Positions 7,795 through 17,193 of a DNA stretch of 64,000 bases are shown here, in pieces. Position numbers and translations under genes: made by a program. This DNA comes from GCA-020343675 sp964462945 (GTDB lineage Bacteria; Planctomycetota; Phycisphaerae; Sedimentisphaerales; Anaerobacaceae): the NCBI GenBank assembly GCA_964462945.1, contig CAYWZW010000002.1:117402-181401 (forward strand), given 5' to 3'. Below the pieces are notes generated by a model that worked only from the letters and a program-made list of their open reading frames with translations, was not told the DNA's origin and searched no databases. Numbering within the stretch: the first letter of the stretch is position 1; each line of letters starts with the position of its first letter.

Positions 7795-9861
7795 TCAACC
7801 CAGGGTCTTCGTTCTCTTGCCGCGCGCGGTGCGATAGAGCCAGTATGCGACGCCTGCCAGCAGAATCACGCCCGGCCAGGCGCCTAACGGTTTTTTCATT
7901 ACCGCGAGGACGTCTTCCCTGCCGCTGACGACGATGGGTATGGCCAGCAGAATGCCGACAATCGCCTCGCCGGTGATCAGCCCCGACGCAAACAATAGTC
8001 CTCGCCGGTCGGCGGTTTCAGCCGCATCAGCCGCCAGCGCCTTTCTGCGACGATAGATTTTGATGATATGATGAATGAGCCCTCCTGCAAAAATAGGCAC
8101 CGACAATTCAAAGGGCAGGTAAATTCCTATAGTGACCGCCAGGACCGGCGTACGAAAAGAGCTGCCCCGGCGCGTAAGATACTCATCGAGGATTATGACA
8201 GCCACCGCCATGCCCGCCCCTATCAGGACAAAACTCCACGGCAATTCGCCTTTGAAAACACCTTCGGCAACCGACGCTATCAAGTTCGCCTGGGCGGCGA
8301 TGAGCGGATTGGCCTTGGCCGACTCGTGGCCGGCAAAGCCGTACGCCTTATAGAGCAGCGTCATTATCGGCGCCATGAGAAATGCCGCGGGCAGGCTGCC
8401 TGCGACCTCCATCAACTGCTGCTTCCAGGGCGTTGAGCCGACGATGTGACCCGCCTTGAGGTCCTGCATCGTGTCACCTGCCATTGCGGCTGCACAGCAG
8501 ACCACGCTGCCGATAATGACCGCCGCCGCGGGGCCGTTGGCGGCGCCGGAACCCATCAACAGCACCAGCGTGACTCCGGAAACGACCACGGTGGCAATGG
8601 TCACGCCGGAGATGGGGTTGTTCGATGAGCCCACGATCCCCGCCATATACGCGGCGACCGCACTGAACAGAAAGCCCGCGATGAGCATGATGACCGCCAT
8701 CGGCAGGGAAACACTCACGTCTCGCACAAACGCCTGATACAGCAGAAACAGCGGCACAACCGAGAACGCTATCAGTATGAGCACCCATTTCATGGGGACG
8801 TCTTTTTCAGCTCGGGGCACGCTGGCGTTCTGGTCGCCGACCTTGCGATACGCTTTCAGGCCGCTGCGGATGCCCCGCAGCAAAGACGAGCGCAGACTGA
8901 TAATGGTCCACAGGCCCCCGATTAACATTCCGCCTACGCCTATGTATCGCGTCCGCTTGGACCATATCCGCCTCGCGTATTCCGTCGCCGGCACCGCTTT
9001 GCCCAGCCTGGCCTTGACATCTTCGTTGTATCCCTCGGCCTTCTTGATCTGCTCGGGCGTCGCGTTCGGATCGGTGGTTTTGTATTCCAGCGGGAAGACG
9101 TTCCAGCTACTGGGGCCGGCCATTTCGCTCTTGAGCTGGTACACGGGCCATTCACTTTGGGCGGCCACGACGGGGATGGCGACAAACCAGTTGGCCGCAC
9201 CGCCGAGGAACATCAGCACGGCGATATTCAATCCTACAATGTACCCGACCGACAGCAGGGCGGGACTGAGGTTCGATCCGAAGTAGGCCAGGCCGCCGCC
9301 GACTTTCCTGGCTGTTTCAAAGACGCCACCGAAGATCCGCAGGCCCTCGGCTGCCAGTTTGAACAGCCCCCCGGCTACGGCGGCCAGTGCGATATACTTG
9401 ACATCGGAACCACCCGTCTGGCCTGCTTTGAGGACCTCGGCCGTCGCAATTCCCTCCGGATACATGAGCTTGTCTTCTACGATGAACGCCCGGCGAAGCG
9501 GAATCGTAAACAGCACACCCAAAAGGCCGCCGAAACTGCCGATAACCGTCACCCACAGAAAATCGAATTCCTTCCAGTGGTTCATAATAACCAGCGCGGG
9601 GATCGTAAATACGACCCCGGCCGCGAGGGCCTCCCCGGATGACGCTATGGTTTGTACCATATTGTTTTCGAGTATGGTGCTTCGACGAAACAGCCTCAGC
9701 ACGGCCATTGACACCACCGCGGCGGGTATGGAAGCCGACACCGTCATTCCCGCAAACAGTCCCAGATAACCATTGGCCGCCGCCAGGACAATTGCAAGCA
9801 CCACGCCTAAAACAACCGCCTTGACCGTAATTTCCGGTAATGACCGTCCTTCTGAATTCAT
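7795..9861 (-). CDS. OPT superfamily oligopeptide transporter (second copy)
   Basis: A 688-residue polytopic membrane protein with the OPT marks RRSTILENNMVQTIASSGEA, YPEGIATAEVLKAGQ and SSNNPISGVTIATVVVSG. It is about 110 residues longer than the OPT protein at 3.4 kb, largely because of a hydrophilic insert near residues 240-310 (VYQLKSEMAGPSSWNV to YARRIWSKRTRYI), probably an external or cytoplasmic loop. GGTGAG precedes the ATG. The start lies only seven bases after the stop of the R-M gene upstream, so both could be on one mRNA together with the peptidase. Proton-coupled peptide import is the inferred role. Confidence 0.9.
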   Translation of the reverse strand: MNSEGRSLPEITVKAVVLGVVLAIVLAAANGYLGLFAGMTVSASIPAAVVSMAVLRLFRRSTILENNMVQTIASSGEALAAGVVFTIPALVIMNHWKEFDFLWVTVIGSFGGLLGVLFTIPLRRAFIVEDKLMYPEGIATAEVLKAGQTGGSDVKYIALAAVAGGLFKLAAEGLRIFGGVFETARKVGGGLAYFGSNLSPALLSVGYIVGLNIAVLMFLGGAANWFVAIPVVAAQSEWPVYQLKSEMAGPSSWNVFPLEYKTTDPNATPEQIKKAEGYNEDVKARLGKAVPATEYARRIWSKRTRYIGVGGMLIGGLWTIISLRSSLLRGIRSGLKAYRKVGDQNASVPRAEKDVPMKWVLILIAFSVVPLFLLYQAFVRDVSVSLPMAVIMLIAGFLFSAVAAYMAGIVGSSNNPISGVTIATVVVSGVTLVLLMGSGAANGPAAAVIIGSVVCCAAAMAGDTMQDLKAGHIVGSTPWKQQLMEVAGSLPAAFLMAPIMTLLYKAYGFAGHESAKANPLIAAQANLIASVAEGVFKGELPWSFVLIGAGMAVAVIILDEYLTRRGSSFRTPVLAVTIGIYLPFELSVPIFAGGLIHHIIKIYRRRKALAADAAETADRRGLLFASGLITGEAIVGILLAIPIVVSGREDVLAVMKKPLGAWPGVILLAGVAYWLYRTARGKRTKTLG

Positions 9862-9868
9862 CGCTCAC

Positions 9869-12800
9869 CTATTTATGGAATGTCTGTGGTTCTTCAATTC
9901 GAAACAACTCGATTACGGACCTATCTACATCCTCCTCCAAGTCTTCCATCGCTGCTGTTTCTCCTTTGGCTTTAAGCCTGTGCAGCGATTTCGACAGCTC
10001 ACTCAATTTCTTATGCAAACTGTTCTTTTCGTCAAACTTTGGTATCCCCACGTGCTCCATCACCGACGGCGTACCAAACCCCCGGCCCGCGGAGGAGTAC
10101 GATTTAATATGCTCACGAACGGGCATGGAGTTGATTAACGCACATAAGTAGTGAGCCTCTCCTTCGCTCTCCGGAGAGAAGAAGGCGGTAGTTCCAAGTG
10201 GAATCAAAGTCTTGTACCCGTACGGCGTCTTATGATGTGAAACCACAGAAGCAAACACGTCATCGGACATCCGTTTCCAGACAACTTTGAAATTCGAAAT
10301 CGTATAAGGCCCATACCCGAGCATTACGTAGAATACGGTCCTTTCTGCTAACATCCTCGCAGCCTTAGACTGCCTATTCTTGAGAGCGGTCTTGAATTGA
10401 GTAAGATAACCGTATGTACGAGGCCATTTCTCCTTCATCATTGCTTCGGAATATGGCTTCTTCTCAACAGCATCAACCGGGAAAACCACATATATCTCCG
10501 GCTTCACACCCCAGCGGTTTATATCCCTTCCTCTAAGTGCCGGAAAAACCAGAGTATTCTCAATCCTTTCCCTTACTTCTTGCACTTTCCTTTTCCCTAA
10601 ATCGGGTCGATTCCGAACAACAAGATCGCCTCCACTTAGAACCTCCAAAACATCGAGCAAATATACTCCGTAAGGATCCGTCTCAATTCCCCTCCATGCC
10701 TTATACTGACTTGTGCCACCGATCTTTCCAAACGCTTCTTTCTTCTGCGAGACCGTTCGCCAGGGTCCATTTGGCAGACTTATCGGCCTGGCGACAAGAT
10801 TCTCCCGCTCTGTCAGCACTTTGACCTTGTGTAATGAATAATTCGTAGGCACAGCTCCTATCCCGGGTTTCCGCCGCCAACGAACGTATGGCACAGGGTA
10901 CTTAGTCTGCTCACCTCGTTTCAAGATAATCCCCGCGCTCTTATTTGCCGCCCCCTCGAAAGGTTTAATATGCACGAAATCAAGGGCTTTCAGAACCCGC
11001 ATGTTGTCACGCTCGCCCCATCGGAATTTCCTGAAGCCCTCTCCTGCCCCCTTGGCCTTGAATACTTCTTGAGTTATTAGAAAACCGAGTTTTCCCCCGC
11101 TTCGCAGGTAGTTGTCAACCACCGCATACGTAAAGAGCATTGAAAAATCCTTCACTCCTACGCCCAAGTTGCGCGAGGCGAAGTCTTTCGTCTGATACAG
11201 ACCATATTGTTTTAAGAGCGGGGTGAGTGCCTTGCGGTACTCGCTGGACAGATACTCCCACCTGATCCAGGGCGGATTGCCGATGACAAAATCGAACTTC
11301 TCAGCCGTCATGGGGGCAAATACATTCTTCAGGAACCTCGCCCATATCCCGTTTCGCCCGTCCCTCTCAAGCTCCAGTACGTGCTCGTAGAACTTCGCCA
11401 CCACCTTCTCATGCGGCGGAAATACCAGCCCCTCTTTCTTAAAACGCACCAAAGCCTCCGCCGTGGTACATTTGAGCCGGACTAACTGCTCTATGACGGG
11501 TGCGGCGTGCCTCATCAGGTGCCCCCGTCCGTCCACCCAGATCTTCGGGACGAAAAACGGCTCTTTCAACGATGTACGAACCTCTACCGCACCATTACCA
11601 ACGAGCATCATCTGCCCCGTTGGCTTCGGCCACAAAACCGAGTCTGCAAGGTACACCGGAATCTCGAAGGCCCCCAATTTCTTTGTCAGATCACCCAGGG
11701 CGAATAGATAATTCGTCCTCGCTGCAATCACGGCAAGCGGGTTCAAGTCAAATCCCCATACATTCGCCAGAATTCGCTTGACCGTCTCAACGGCCGGTTC
11801 ACTCTTCCTTGCCCCGAATTCTCTGGCCCGCTGTATCACCAACACCAAAAAAGTCCCCGACCCACATGCCGGATCGAGCACACGTTTTCTCGTATCCCCT
11901 CGATACCCTGCTTCATCAAGCACCAGCTCAGCCAGCCAGTCCGGCGTGTAGTACTCTCCGAGATGATGACGGACCACGTCGGGCACCAGATATTGATACA
12001 GTTTCTTCAAAAGGTCACGTGTCACCTCCGGATCGATCATCGTTGTGGCCGGCTCAAATTCCGAAAGAACCCTCGTCACACTCCGAGTCGCATCTTCGAG
12101 CCGCGGAGAGTTAAAGGCTTCCAAGTACCACCGGAAGAAGTCCCCTTCCAGAAAATTGCTTATTCCGCGCTTGCTGTATATCCCTCCATCCTCTATGTCC
12201 GTGAGGTGTCCGAGCAATTGCTCTCTCGATGCATGCGCCAGTGAGCTGCTGAACGAGCTGCCCAGGCTGCCTTCGCTGACGGAAAGCAGTTCCGCCGCAA
12301 TCAGCTTCATCAGCAGCGCAAAGTACGTGTGCACGCAGAACAACACCGCTTGAAAGTCGGTCTCGGACGGCAAACCGTAGGTCTCGGCCAGCACCACCGT
12401 CTTCTTGTCCGAGCCGGCGCCGAACTGTTCGCCATAAACAATCCCGAACAGCCGCTGCCATTCCCGAAAGAATACCTTTGCTCGCGGCGTGCTCCAGTTG
12501 GCCATCGCATCGGCAAAGGCTCCAACCGCTTCTCTTGCCACGTCGGCCTTGGGCCCGAATCGGTCCGCCAGATTCTCCGCAGTGAGGGCGAGCCGCGCCA
12601 ATGCGCGCAAGTAAGTAACAAACGTTAGTGCGCTTTCCGGCTCGAAAGTGCACGGGCCGTCCATAGTGAACTCAAATCCCGCCGGTTTTCCTTTTGCCGT
12701 TTTACCCTTGCTCCTGCACCGCACAAAGAAAATGCTGCTGCCGTCGAAGCCGACGCCGACGATGCCCGCCGGTCCTGCGATCTGGTCTTTGCCCGCTCCC

Positions 12801-13138
12801 TTCGCCTCCGCCTCGATATATTGCTTCAACTGTTCGTAGGCGTGCTCTATGGCTCGTTTCGATTTGAACGCGTGTGGAGGTTCATACTCGATCACGACTT
12901 GGCCGTGCAGGGCATCGGGTCTTTTTCCCTTCAGCACCGTTTTTGCCTCTGCGCTGCCCCGCTCATAACGCTCGTCGAACGCAATCCCCGCGCTTGCCAC
13001 TAATGGGCCCAGCACCTTTTCAAATCTAATCTTCAGATCTTCTTCGGTCTTGGCACTACGCATTATCCTCATAGCAGCAGCCACAAGGTTGTCGGCCACC
13101 GCTTTCAAGGACATCGCGTCTTTGCCGTTCCTTTTCAT
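9869..13138 (-). CDS. Single-chain restriction-modification enzyme (type IIG/Eco57I-like)
   Basis: A 1089-residue protein that appears to combine cutting and adenine methylation. The N-terminal third contains RPDALHGQVVIEYEPP, a plausible PD-(D/E)xK nuclease core. The middle holds the methyltransferase: GEYYTPDWLAELVLDEA, the SAM-binding DPACGSGTFLV, NVWGFDLNPLAVIAAR, and the catalytic VIGNPPWIRWEYL. The C-terminal third (from about KALDFVHIKPFEG) resembles the target-recognition part of Eco57I-type enzymes and ends with FGTPSVMEHVGIPKF. ATG 13138 lies 20 bases after the peptidase stop; a reading frame extends upstream into that gene but without family likeness. It is squeezed between peptidase and transporter. 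The recognition site is unknown. Confidence 0.85.
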   Translation of the reverse strand: MKRNGKDAMSLKAVADNLVAAAMRIMRSAKTEEDLKIRFEKVLGPLVASAGIAFDERYERGSAEAKTVLKGKRPDALHGQVVIEYEPPHAFKSKRAIEHAYEQLKQYIEAEAKGAGKDQIAGPAGIVGVGFDGSSIFFVRCRSKGKTAKGKPAGFEFTMDGPCTFEPESALTFVTYLRALARLALTAENLADRFGPKADVAREAVGAFADAMANWSTPRAKVFFREWQRLFGIVYGEQFGAGSDKKTVVLAETYGLPSETDFQAVLFCVHTYFALLMKLIAAELLSVSEGSLGSSFSSSLAHASREQLLGHLTDIEDGGIYSKRGISNFLEGDFFRWYLEAFNSPRLEDATRSVTRVLSEFEPATTMIDPEVTRDLLKKLYQYLVPDVVRHHLGEYYTPDWLAELVLDEAGYRGDTRKRVLDPACGSGTFLVLVIQRAREFGARKSEPAVETVKRILANVWGFDLNPLAVIAARTNYLFALGDLTKKLGAFEIPVYLADSVLWPKPTGQMMLVGNGAVEVRTSLKEPFFVPKIWVDGRGHLMRHAAPVIEQLVRLKCTTAEALVRFKKEGLVFPPHEKVVAKFYEHVLELERDGRNGIWARFLKNVFAPMTAEKFDFVIGNPPWIRWEYLSSEYRKALTPLLKQYGLYQTKDFASRNLGVGVKDFSMLFTYAVVDNYLRSGGKLGFLITQEVFKAKGAGEGFRKFRWGERDNMRVLKALDFVHIKPFEGAANKSAGIILKRGEQTKYPVPYVRWRRKPGIGAVPTNYSLHKVKVLTERENLVARPISLPNGPWRTVSQKKEAFGKIGGTSQYKAWRGIETDPYGVYLLDVLEVLSGGDLVVRNRPDLGKRKVQEVRERIENTLVFPALRGRDINRWGVKPEIYVVFPVDAVEKKPYSEAMMKEKWPRTYGYLTQFKTALKNRQSKAARMLAERTVFYVMLGYGPYTISNFKVVWKRMSDDVFASVVSHHKTPYGYKTLIPLGTTAFFSPESEGEAHYLCALINSMPVREHIKSYSSAGRGFGTPSVMEHVGIPKFDEKNSLHKKLSELSKSLHRLKAKGETAAMEDLEEDVDRSVIELFRIEEPQTFHK

Positions 13139-13158
13139 TTCTTGTCGTCTGTAATCTG

Positions 13159-14874
13159 TCAGTCCGCGGTCTTTACGAATTCGGCGACGAAGTATTTCGG
13201 CGTCAGCGGCTCGCCTGTTGCGCTTTCGATCATCTTGTCCCAACGATAGAGCGAGCCGGCCTTGAAGACCTTCTCGCGCAGAAAATCGCCGGCCTTTCTT
13301 TGGCCGACATAGCCCACATTCTCATCGGAGGCAAGCCTCATGACCTTGTGCACGAGGTGGTGGTGCAGTTGAGAGGCTAACAGCTCGCCTAACAAATAGT
13401 TGTGGTAATAACACGGGTAGAGAGGCAGATGAATCTTGGCCGCCCAGTCCGGCTCGTCACGGCCTTCCGGCTTCTTCACGAATTGATATTTCTCGACTAT
13501 CCGCCACCAAAGCGCGTTGAGGTCCTGGTCGGGATTCGCGTAAAGCTGCTTCTCAAATTCGTACATCACCATGGCCCAGCGGGCAAAGATGAGCTGCTTG
13601 AGCTGGGCGTACTTGTCGCTCACTTTTTCGATGTCGGCCCGCTGCCGGCCCGACAGACCCAGCATCTGCTGCATCCAGACGGGGTTGCGACTGAGGCGGC
13701 CGAAGAACATGGCTATCGCCTCCGTGGTAAACGTGTGCGCCGGCTCTCTCAGTAAGTAAGGCACCCGCCGGTCATGGTACCGGAAGTAAACGCCGTGCCC
13801 TAATTCGTGCAGGATCACTTCCATCCAGTATTCGTTGTTCTTGAGATTGCACAAGACGCGCACGTCGCCCTCACGGTCCATGTCCTCACAGAACCCGTGC
13901 GGATTCTTGCCTTCGCGCTCGTACAAATCGCTGGCGGCAAGGATCGAATCCACCGGCAGGTCAATGCCGGCGTAGAACCGCGCCGCCAGGTCCCTGACGT
14001 CCTTGTCCTGATAATAACCGTCCAAATCCAGCTCATAGACCATCGGCGTCTCCTGGAAGAACGGGTCGTGATAATGCCAGGGCATCAGGTCAGTGACGGT
14101 GACGCCATATTTGGCCGCCAGTATGCGGTCCAGATCGGCCTTGAGTCTGGTGAAAGGTTCATTGGTCAATTCATAAAGCTCCTGGAAGATCCGGTCCATC
14201 TCTTTGACGTCCTGCTCGGCGGTCGCCAGAGAGAGCGTGTGGAAATTATCGAAGCCAAGCTTGTGGGCCGCTTGGTTTCGCAATTTGACCAGCCGGATCG
14301 TATCCTGTGCCACCGCCGCCCCCACCTGCTTGCTCGCCAGCCATGCCTGCTTTCTCTTGGCCGAGTCGGTCTGCGTTTTCAGAATCTCCTTGATCTGGTT
14401 GTCGGTGACTTTTCCCCCGTCAATGGCGCCGCGAAACGTGCTGAAGTTTCTTTCAATGTCCGTGCCCAGATCGACGATTTTTTTCAGCAACTCCGGCTCT
14501 ATCTGGTTCGTCAAATAAGCGTTATAGAGTAAATCCAGTTGCCGGGCCAATAGAGGACTCTGCGCCTGGCCGGACTCTTTTATACTCTTGAGGAAAGCAA
14601 ACTCCTCCGGGTCGCTATAAATTTGGCGAATCCTGAGCGTCAATTCACTGGCTCGATCATAATCCTCGGCCTTGCCGCTGCCGGCGGCATCCCAGGAAGC
14701 CAGGTTCCGCTCCCTCGCCAAAGGTTTGATTTTTCCCACGTGCGCCGACAAAAATGTCTCCAGCTCTTTTTCTTTAGCGTTAGGCGCACAACCGAAAGGA
14801 ACAATGCTCATCGTTAAGACTCCCATTAGAAGCGTATTTCTCAACATTACAAAAAGTGTGGATGAAGTTTTCAT
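13159..14874 (-). CDS. Exported zinc metallopeptidase, M2/M3-like (peptidyl-dipeptidase type)
   Basis: A 571-residue protein with an N-terminal hydrophobic export signal ending in a Cys (VPFGCAP), a weak lipobox. The zinc site is HELGHGVYFRYHD, with the third ligand in the downstream TTEAIAMFFGR, as in gluzincins. The largely helical body with the ASWDAAGSGKAEDYDRASE opening resembles peptidase M2 (angiotensin-converting-enzyme-like) more than M3 oligopeptidase F, but I cannot separate the two without alignment. It probably trims short peptides outside the cytoplasmic membrane. A divergent POT transporter gene begins 200 bases away and an OPT transporter lies downstream, which fits peptide scavenging. 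Confidence 0.8.
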   Translation of the reverse strand: MKTSSTLFVMLRNTLLMGVLTMSIVPFGCAPNAKEKELETFLSAHVGKIKPLARERNLASWDAAGSGKAEDYDRASELTLRIRQIYSDPEEFAFLKSIKESGQAQSPLLARQLDLLYNAYLTNQIEPELLKKIVDLGTDIERNFSTFRGAIDGGKVTDNQIKEILKTQTDSAKRKQAWLASKQVGAAVAQDTIRLVKLRNQAAHKLGFDNFHTLSLATAEQDVKEMDRIFQELYELTNEPFTRLKADLDRILAAKYGVTVTDLMPWHYHDPFFQETPMVYELDLDGYYQDKDVRDLAARFYAGIDLPVDSILAASDLYEREGKNPHGFCEDMDREGDVRVLCNLKNNEYWMEVILHELGHGVYFRYHDRRVPYLLREPAHTFTTEAIAMFFGRLSRNPVWMQQMLGLSGRQRADIEKVSDKYAQLKQLIFARWAMVMYEFEKQLYANPDQDLNALWWRIVEKYQFVKKPEGRDEPDWAAKIHLPLYPCYYHNYLLGELLASQLHHHLVHKVMRLASDENVGYVGQRKAGDFLREKVFKAGSLYRWDKMIESATGEPLTPKYFVAEFVKTAD

Positions 14875-15037
14875 GGCTTCGTACTCCTAATTAGATCCAG
14901 CATCGCCACATTGCCCAAAGACCCCTTTCTTGAACTGAAGGATATTACCAACTCCGACCGCCGGAATCAAGCGACTTTCGGGATTGCCTGCGTCGGGTCG
15001 CCCTGCCCATTATTTCGCAGGTTCTTTAATTTCTTCT

Positions 15038-15066
15038 TTGAATTCGGACGACGGCACCTGTACCAT
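15038..15066 (+). promoter_or_regulatory. Promoter of the POT transporter gene, possibly leaderless
   Basis: TTGAAT (15038-15043), a 17-base spacer and TACCAT (15061-15066) lie in the 200-bp gap between divergent genes. Only eight bases separate the -10 box from the ATG at 15075, and no Shine-Dalgarno site is present. The rest of the gap shows nothing else I recognise. Confidence 0.5.
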
Positions 15067-15074
15067 ATCGCATT

Positions 15075-16436
15075 ATGGCTAAGAGCGACTATCTGACAGC
15101 CCCGGTTCCGTCGAAGAAAACGCCCGCCGGCGTACCCTATATCCTCGCCAACGAAGCCGGCGAACGATTCGCCTTCTATGGGAGCAGATGTATTCTTGTA
15201 TTCTTTATGACCCATCTGCTGCTGAACGCCGAAGGCCGGCTTGCTCCCATGACCCCCGAACAAAGCAAGACCTGGTTTCACCTGTTCGTCTCGGCTGTCT
15301 ATTTCACGCCTCTGCTCGGTGCTTTGCTCTCCGACATTTTGCTCGGCAAATACCGAACCATCCTCTATTTTTCGGCGCTTTACTGCTTCGGTTTTTTTGC
15401 CCTCGCGGTCAATCACACGCGTGTGGGTCTGGCGGGCGGACTGATCCTGATTGCAATCGGCTCGGGGGTCATAAAGCCCTGTGTTTCTGCAAACGTCGGC
15501 GACCAGTTTGGAACCACCAACAAACACCTGATGGCGAGAGTCTATAGCTGGTTCTATTTCGCCATTAACCTGGGTGCGTTTATTTCCAATCTGCTGGTCC
15601 CTGAATTGCTGGACCAATATGGGCCTGCCGTCGCGTTTGGCGTTCCCGGCGTCTTTATGGTGCTGGCCACAATAGCGTTTTGGCTGGGGCGCAGAAAATT
15701 CGTCCACATCCCACGCGGCGGGATAGCATTCGTCAGGGAGTGCTTCAGCGGCGAAGGAATCAGAGCGATCGGCAAACTCTGCATTATTTATGTTTTTGTC
15801 GCGCCGTTTTGGGCGCTATTCGACCAGCAGGACTCGGCCTGGATGCTGCAGGCCGAGAAAATGAATCGCACCTGGCTGGGCCACACGTGGCTACCCACCC
15901 AGATTGTTGCTTTGAACCCGTTGATGATACTGATTTTGATTCCCGTTTTCTCCTATGTCATATATCCGGCCATCAACAAGATATTTCCGCTGACGCCGCT
16001 TCGCAAAATCGGATTGGGCCTGCTTCTGGCCGCTTCACCTTTTGTTGTCTCGGCCCTGATTGAAACCGGGATTGTCGCCGGCGGCGCGCCCAGCATCGGG
16101 TGGATGGTCCTTGCATACGCTCTGCTTACCTCCGCCGAAATTATGGTTTCCATCACCTGCCTGGAATTCTCATACACTCAGGCCCCAAAGAAGATGAAGT
16201 CCTTCATTATGGCCGTCTTTCTGCTGTCGATTTCACTCGGAAATGCCTTCACCGCCGTGGTCAACGCCGTAATTGTGAATGAAGACGGGACCAGCAAGCT
16301 TGCCGGTGCCAGCTATTTCTGGTTCTTTACAATTGTGATGCTGGTGACCGCCGTTATTTTCGTTTTTGTCGCCAGGGGCTACAAAGAAAAAAGCTACATC
16401 CAAGACGAGGCCCCGCCAAAGGCGGAAGACGGATGA
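15075..16436 (+). CDS. POT/PTR family proton-dependent peptide transporter
   Basis: A 453-residue major-facilitator protein with about 12 membrane spans. It carries both POT signatures: NEAGERFAFYG (the ExxERF motif of helix 1, needed for proton coupling) and SWFYFAINLGAF (PTR2 signature 2). It imports di- and tripeptides driven by the proton gradient. It is transcribed away from the M2/M3-like peptidase whose products it could take up. The start ATG follows a -10 box closely and lacks a ribosome site. Length and topology are typical and nothing essential seems missing. Confidence 0.92.
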   Translation: MAKSDYLTAPVPSKKTPAGVPYILANEAGERFAFYGSRCILVFFMTHLLLNAEGRLAPMTPEQSKTWFHLFVSAVYFTPLLGALLSDILLGKYRTILYFSALYCFGFFALAVNHTRVGLAGGLILIAIGSGVIKPCVSANVGDQFGTTNKHLMARVYSWFYFAINLGAFISNLLVPELLDQYGPAVAFGVPGVFMVLATIAFWLGRRKFVHIPRGGIAFVRECFSGEGIRAIGKLCIIYVFVAPFWALFDQQDSAWMLQAEKMNRTWLGHTWLPTQIVALNPLMILILIPVFSYVIYPAINKIFPLTPLRKIGLGLLLAASPFVVSALIETGIVAGGAPSIGWMVLAYALLTSAEIMVSITCLEFSYTQAPKKMKSFIMAVFLLSISLGNAFTAVVNAVIVNEDGTSKLAGASYFWFFTIVMLVTAVIFVFVARGYKEKSYIQDEAPPKAEDG

Positions 16437-16498
16437 CAGAAGACCGAAGACGGACATCCAGCTTCGGCCTTCCGTCCACTGTCCACTGTCCTTCGGGC

Positions 16499-17131
16499 TT
16501 AGAGCGGCTTGAGCAGCAGCTCGCGCACGACGATCTTCATCGGTCCGAATTCCGCGCCCGGATGCACCTGAAAGCCCAGCTTGCCCGAATCCGTGGTGTC
16601 ATCGTGCACGTCGGCCACCTGACGGCCGTTAAGCCATATCTGGAGATGGTTGCCCTCGGCACGCACCTTGATCGTATTCCAGCCTTCGCGGTTGACAATG
16701 GTCGGGTCCTCGTTCATAGCAAGGAACATCTTGCCGGGACAATAGAGCGTGCCGGAATAGCACACGGGGTTTTTGTATTCGAGGATGTCCGCCTGATAGG
16801 CCTTATTGGGCGACTGGTAACGGAACCACAAGCCGCTGTTGCAGGGCCACTCGACCCGGTAGGTAAGGCTCGCTTCAAAATCCTTGTACGTCGCCTTCGT
16901 GAACAGATCGCCCGGAGCGTTCTTCTCGCCCTGTGTTCCGACAAGCATCCCATCCTGGACGACCCATTTGGCGCCGCCGGTAGCCTCCCAGCCGGTCAGG
17001 TCCTTGCCGTTAAAGAGCTTCACGGCGCCGGCCATGCCTTTATCTGACCCCGGCTTCTTGCAGCTCTCGCAACAGCCCGCGGCCCACACCGATACTGCGA
17101 CACATACAACAGCCAATAGTCTGCGTGACAT
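16499..17131 (-). CDS. DUF1080 (3-keto-disaccharide hydrolase-like) lipoprotein
   Basis: A 210-residue lipoprotein: a signal peptide ending in VWAAGC, a good lipobox, then one DUF1080 sandwich. Family marks are KLFNGKDLTGWEA near residue 38, FEASLTYRVEWPCNSGLWFRY, EYKNPVCYSGTLYC and GWNTIKVRAEGNHLQIWLNG, ending with GKLGFQVHPGAEFGPMKI. DUF1080 proteins are laminin-G-like folds common in Planctomycetota; some act on 3-keto-glycosides. It lies 62 bases downstream of the GH172 gene on the same strand, so the pair may be an operon for one glycan. The substrate is unknown. Confidence 0.9.
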   Translation of the reverse strand: MSRRLLAVVCVAVSVWAAGCCESCKKPGSDKGMAGAVKLFNGKDLTGWEATGGAKWVVQDGMLVGTQGEKNAPGDLFTKATYKDFEASLTYRVEWPCNSGLWFRYQSPNKAYQADILEYKNPVCYSGTLYCPGKMFLAMNEDPTIVNREGWNTIKVRAEGNHLQIWLNGRQVADVHDDTTDSGKLGFQVHPGAEFGPMKIVVRELLLKPL

Positions 17132-17193
17132 AATCTTCTCCTTATCATTTCGTTAGAAAATGGTTCGTGTTGTGCCAAACAAGCACCGCACGG

